From Clostridium sp. chh4-2 (GTDB lineage Bacteria > Bacillota > Clostridia > Lachnospirales > Lachnospiraceae): a DNA stretch of 64,000 nucleotides. The stretch is taken from NCBI RefSeq assembly GCF_002899675.1, contig NZ_PKUU01000001.1, positions 186,001-250,000 of the forward strand, written 5' to 3'. Shown here piece after piece: positions 61,001-64,000 of the stretch. Position 1 is the stretch's first letter. Each line of letters opens with the position of its first letter. Below the pieces are notes generated by a model. The model ran no database searches. It saw only the letters and a list, made by a program, of their open reading frames with translations, and was not told where the DNA came from. Both the position numbers and the translations under genes were made by a program.

Positions 61001-62347
61001 CTAAATCCTCCCCGTTAAGCTGGACAGGCAGTCTTCCTGGGTAGGAGCTGCATTGACATTAAAATCATCAAACAGGGATAATTGGCGAAATGTATCTTTA
61101 TGCTCAATATCCCAAATCTTTCTCTTTTCTTCGCCCACAATACGCCTGGCTATATCATCCTGATCCAAACGGATCGGAAAACAGGTTTTGCCGGAGCAGG
61201 TGATAAAATATCCGGCCCGTTTCAACACAACTCCCAGTTTCTTTAAATCTTTAAAATCGAGAATGCAGCTTCTTCTGGCAGCCAAAATACGCCTGGCTGA
61301 TTTCACACCCATTCCGGGCACGCGAAGCAGTGTATAGTAGTCCGCTTTATTAACTTCTACCGGGAACTGATCCAGATGGCGGATCGCCCAGTCACACTTG
61401 GGATCTAAGAACACATTAAAATTCGGATTCTTCTCCGACAGCAGTTCCTCTGCCTGAAAACCGTAAAAACGCAGAAGCCAGTCCGCCTGATATAAGCGGT
61501 GTTCTCTGAGCAAGGGAGGTCCTCCCGGCAGTGCCGGAAGCAGTTTATCATCGTTAACCCTTATAAACGCGGAATAAAAAACCCGCTTCAAGTCGTAATT
61601 CTTGTAAAGAGCTTCCGCTACGGCTATCATCTGGAAATCCGTCTCCGGAGTCGCTCCCACAATCATCTGCGTACTCTGTCCGGCCGGCACAAAGTCCGGT
61701 TTTTTCCCATAGACAGCCAATTCCTGCTTTTGAACGGAGATTCCGGTCTGAATCTGGCGCATGGGGGAAAGTATATTCTTTCTGCTCTTTCCCGGAGCCA
61801 GCTTCTTCAGGCCGTCTGCGGTGGGAAGCTCCAGATTCACGCTCATACGGTCCGCTAAAAAGCCAGTCTTTTCTATTAAAACAGGATCTGCTCCGGGGAT
61901 CGCTTTCACATGAATATATCCGTTAAAACGGTGGACTTCTCTCAGTTTCTTTAACGTGAGATAAATCAGCTCCATCGTATAATTGGCGCTGTGAAGGATA
62001 CCGGAACTAAGAAACAGCCCCTCAATATAATTCCTCTTATAAAACTCCATGGTGAGCGCACAGACTTCATCCGGCGTAAAAGAGGTTCTCACCACGTCAT
62101 TGGACTTGCGGTTGATACAGTATTTACAGTCATGGATACACTGGTTTGTAAACAATATTTTTAAAAGGGAAATGCATCTGCCGTCGGCAGAAAAACTATG
62201 ACAGATACCGGCTTCCCTGGCATTGCCCATCGTTCCTTTTTTTCCGGATCTGTCGACGCCGCTGGACGTACATGCAGCGTCATACTTGGCCGCATCAGAC
62301 AGAATCCTTAGCTTTTCCTGTAAATTCATCTCTTCCTGTATTAACAT
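61001..62347 (-). CDS. Putative DNA modification/repair radical SAM protein (TIGR03916 type)
   Basis: 448 residues. The 4Fe-4S/SAM motif is CIHDCKYC (CxxxCxxC) at about residues 72-79. A barrel follows with YIHVKAIPGADPVLI, and a helix-hairpin-helix DNA-binding motif VPGMGVKSARRILAARR near residue 350. Near the C-terminus lies QLSLFDDF, a match to the beta-clamp-binding consensus QLxLF. ATG at 62347 has AAGGTG six bases upstream. It is probably induced by DNA damage, since two GAACNNNNGTTC boxes sit at its promoter. Reaction unknown. Confidence 0.87.
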   Translation of the reverse strand: MLIQEEMNLQEKLRILSDAAKYDAACTSSGVDRSGKKGTMGNAREAGICHSFSADGRCISLLKILFTNQCIHDCKYCINRKSNDVVRTSFTPDEVCALTMEFYKRNYIEGLFLSSGILHSANYTMELIYLTLKKLREVHRFNGYIHVKAIPGADPVLIEKTGFLADRMSVNLELPTADGLKKLAPGKSRKNILSPMRQIQTGISVQKQELAVYGKKPDFVPAGQSTQMIVGATPETDFQMIAVAEALYKNYDLKRVFYSAFIRVNDDKLLPALPGGPPLLREHRLYQADWLLRFYGFQAEELLSEKNPNFNVFLDPKCDWAIRHLDQFPVEVNKADYYTLLRVPGMGVKSARRILAARRSCILDFKDLKKLGVVLKRAGYFITCSGKTCFPIRLDQDDIARRIVGEEKRKIWDIEHKDTFRQLSLFDDFNVNAAPTQEDCLSSLTGRI

Positions 62348-62373
62348 AATCTGCACCTTCTTTAAGCTGATAA

Positions 62374-62443
62374 GAACATATGTTCTATCAAAATCTTATC
62401 ACAAATAATGCAGATATGCAACCATTTATTCGAACGTTTGTTC
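62374..62443 (-). promoter_or_regulatory. SOS-type promoter with two LexA-like boxes
   Basis: TTGCAT (62421-62416) and TAAGAT (62398-62393) on the minus strand, 17 bp apart. GAACATATGTTC (62374-62385) lies just past the expected transcription start and GAACGTTTGTTC (62432-62443) upstream of the -35 box. Both fit the Firmicute LexA consensus core GAACNNNNGTTC (centres 58 bp apart). They control the radical SAM-DUF4130 pair. Confidence 0.75.
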
Positions 62444-62446
62444 TTT

Positions 62447-63127
62447 TTATTTTGTTTCTGCTAAAGACTGCAGGTAATCAATAATTCCGTTATCCTCATA
62501 ATAATCTGCCAAACGCTCTCCGCTGCCAATAAAAATCGTATGGTCGGCATTGATTCGAAAGATCAAATCATAAGAGTGAAAATACCGCCGCGGGAAATTG
62601 ATCCAGACAATATCCAGATTGCCTGAATTTCCATGATCCTTTGTTCTCACACGCTTTTCCTCTTCTTTTGGAAGGCGTTTCATATCGGCGGCCAGTTCCT
62701 GCAGCCTTACCAGGCGCTCGTCACCAGCCTGCAATTCCATATGGTTTCCATCTATGGTCACCATGGCCGATACGGCCGGCGTGGTATACACTTGGCGCAC
62801 CAGAAGCCATCCGTGAACATAATATCCGCAGAACAGGGCTGTGGATATTAAAAGTCCGGTTCCCACAGTTATCCACATAACTCTTTTCTTCTTTTTATTG
62901 CAGTGCTCCAAAATGAGAAGCAGCAAGGTCATAACCAGTACAGTCACAATCATCGTTCCATAACCGCCCGGCTGGTTCATAACCGTCAGTTTATCAGGCA
63001 TAAACCGTTCCATAAAATGCATGATCCGGCTCCCAAAGCATCCGTTTACCACACCATAAACCAAAAGAGCGGCACAGATGAAAAATATAATCCAATCCTT
63101 TTTTGTCTTAATCCGCCAATGTTTCAT
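62447..63127 (-). CDS. Integral membrane protein of unknown function
   Basis: 226 residues. Three membrane helices (about 13-33, 58-75 and 85-104), then an extracellular domain from about 110 with VTIDGNHMELQAGDERLVRLQELA and DIVWINFPRRYFHSYDLIFRI. No family recognised. ATG is preceded by GAGGGTG and overlaps the upstream gene by 20 bases; the two are likely partners. Confidence 0.6.
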   Translation of the reverse strand: MKHWRIKTKKDWIIFFICAALLVYGVVNGCFGSRIMHFMERFMPDKLTVMNQPGGYGTMIVTVLVMTLLLLILEHCNKKKKRVMWITVGTGLLISTALFCGYYVHGWLLVRQVYTTPAVSAMVTIDGNHMELQAGDERLVRLQELAADMKRLPKEEEKRVRTKDHGNSGNLDIVWINFPRRYFHSYDLIFRINADHTIFIGSGERLADYYEDNGIIDYLQSLAETK

Positions 63128-64000
63128 CCAGATTCACCCTCCCGCTGCTTTCATATTCGTCCCATACGTCCTTAAAATTGTCATAGTTGAATTTCTGTAT
63201 ATAACCGGCAAAACGCTCCGTAATCCGGTAAATCCATCCCTCATCCGTAACTAAATACCGCTTATAAGGATTTACAAATGCGATCATATATCCGCTTCGC
63301 AGCTTCCCCATTCTGATCTCCAAACGGACTTCCTGTTCGCCGATTCTCTGTACATCTGTCAGCAGTTCCGGTTTTCCGTCTTCGAAAAAGGCTTCATTTA
63401 ACTGATCGAAAACCTGCTTGGAAAAACTGTCTCCGATCTCATCGGCAAAAAGCGTACCGTAATATTCCGAATTGAGAAAATACGCATTGATTTCCTCCAA
63501 ACGGTTATTTTTTTCCACGCAATAAGCATTGAGCCCGGTAAGCGCTCCTCCGTAAAGGCCGATCACAAGCATCCAGACCACCGCAAACTTCAGATATTTT
63601 CTCAAGGTAAAGATCCTGGAATCCCCGGTAAAAAATGCCAGGCTTCCATATACGGCGCCTCCTGTCAGCACAGGTGTAATCCGCTCCGCTAAAATGCTCA
63701 ATGTGCCATTTTGCGGGAAATATGCGTCCGCAATACCACCGAAACGGGTATAGAGATAAGGAACATCGTGGATCAATCCATAAAAAACCTCACTGATCTT
63801 ATATGGAACCGCCAATATGATCTTTGTAAGGAGAAAACGGTCTGTATAATACGAGATGCTGAACCATCCCATGATCAGCCCAACCAGCGTGAAAACGATA
63901 ATCCGCCTTGTTCCCTTTTCATAGTGGACGATTTGCTCTTTTAATTTATGGTCTTCCCCCTCATAAAGAGTATGGGGGATTTCCAACTCCTTTTCTTTTT
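63108..64000 (-). CDS. Membrane protein of unknown function, possibly truncated at right edge
   Basis: At least 292 residues. The frame stays open to the window end, and the first plausible start in the window, a TTG at 63986, has AGGAG directly abutting it, so the true start may be outside. Three or four membrane helices lie in the first 160 residues (FTLVGLIMGWFSISYYTD, TPVLTGGAVYGSLAFF, WMLVIGLYGGALTGL), followed by a soluble domain (FNDQLNEAFF-like region to YESSGRVNLDETLAD). Overlaps the next membrane-protein gene by 20 bases. Confidence 0.55.
   Translation of the reverse strand, partial: KEKELEIPHTLYEGEDHKLKEQIVHYEKGTRRIIVFTLVGLIMGWFSISYYTDRFLLTKIILAVPYKISEVFYGLIHDVPYLYTRFGGIADAYFPQNGTLSILAERITPVLTGGAVYGSLAFFTGDSRIFTLRKYLKFAVVWMLVIGLYGGALTGLNAYCVEKNNRLEEINAYFLNSEYYGTLFADEIGDSFSKQVFDQLNEAFFEDGKPELLTDVQRIGEQEVRLEIRMGKLRSGYMIAFVNPYKRYLVTDEGWIYRITERFAGYIQKFNYDNFKDVWDEYESSGRVNLDETLAD

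Overview
The window looks like a chromosomal segment from a Gram-positive anaerobe of the Clostridia, most likely family Lachnospiraceae. This is inferred from gene content and order, not from a database search. The supporting points are the run comM-dprA-topA-codY-rpsB-tsf-trpS-pyrH-frr-uppS-cdsA-dxr-rseP-ispG-polC, the PolC-type replicase, CodY, strong AGGAGG ribosome-binding sites, many lipoproteins with a Gram-positive lipobox, and an RsgI-type anti-sigma factor. Most genes lie on the minus strand.

Layout, left to right. 1-3.5 kb: edge of a GntR regulator, a two-gene sugar-acid operon (four-carbon acid-sugar kinase family plus a 3-hydroxyisobutyrate-dehydrogenase-family reductase) behind a promoter flanked by two identical 12-bp palindromes, and a divergent GntR regulator. 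3.5-7.4 kb: secreted nuclease-type lipoprotein, two further lipoproteins and small proteins. 7.5-10.3 kb: an ECF-like sigma factor, its RsgI-like membrane anti-sigma factor with a long acidic tail, and a secreted paralogue of the anti-sigma ectodomain ending in an Asp-rich repeat. 10.4-25.7 kb: metallophosphoesterase, small proteins, uraA-upp, topB, asd-galM, a second gyrase/topoisomerase IV-like pair, and a CAP-domain secreted protein. 25.7-28.9 kb: a gene-poor island with three very large DNA hairpins and a tandem repeat array. 29-36 kb: glycolipid-type glycosyltransferase, acyltransferase and DedA cluster, small regulators, a GntR-ABC operon and three tRNAs (Pro-Glu-Thr). 36.3-39.1 kb: copper operon copA-csoR-copZ. 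39.4-60 kb: the conserved housekeeping run listed above. 60.2-64 kb: an SOS-box-controlled radical-SAM DNA-metabolism pair and two membrane proteins, the last running off the right edge.

The most unusual content is non-coding. Two elements (about 25725-26041 and 26257-26639, in opposite orientations) have long, almost perfect outer stems of 50 and 83 bp whose sequences are unrelated between copies. Their internal loops, terminal loops and the motif at the stem base are conserved, and the small helices change by compensatory substitution. Each lies in sense orientation just behind the stop codon of a secreted or lipoprotein gene. This is the pattern of a structured RNA family, and I do not recognise it. 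A third hairpin (28672-28885) is different: it has 50-bp perfect terminal inverted repeats and is flanked by a perfect 8-bp direct repeat inside a split transcription terminator, so it is a miniature mobile element. A separate family of about 50-bp palindromes recurs at gene 3' ends (3.5, 10.4, 18.2, 26.1 and 32.4 kb).

Functionally, the right half couples replication (PolC), topology (TopA), translation (RpsB, Tsf, TrpS, Frr), membrane and isoprenoid synthesis (UppS, CdsA, Dxr, IspG), nutrient sensing (CodY) and DNA uptake (DprA, ComM). The site-2 protease RseP is a plausible processing enzyme for the RsgI-like anti-sigma factor encoded far to the left.
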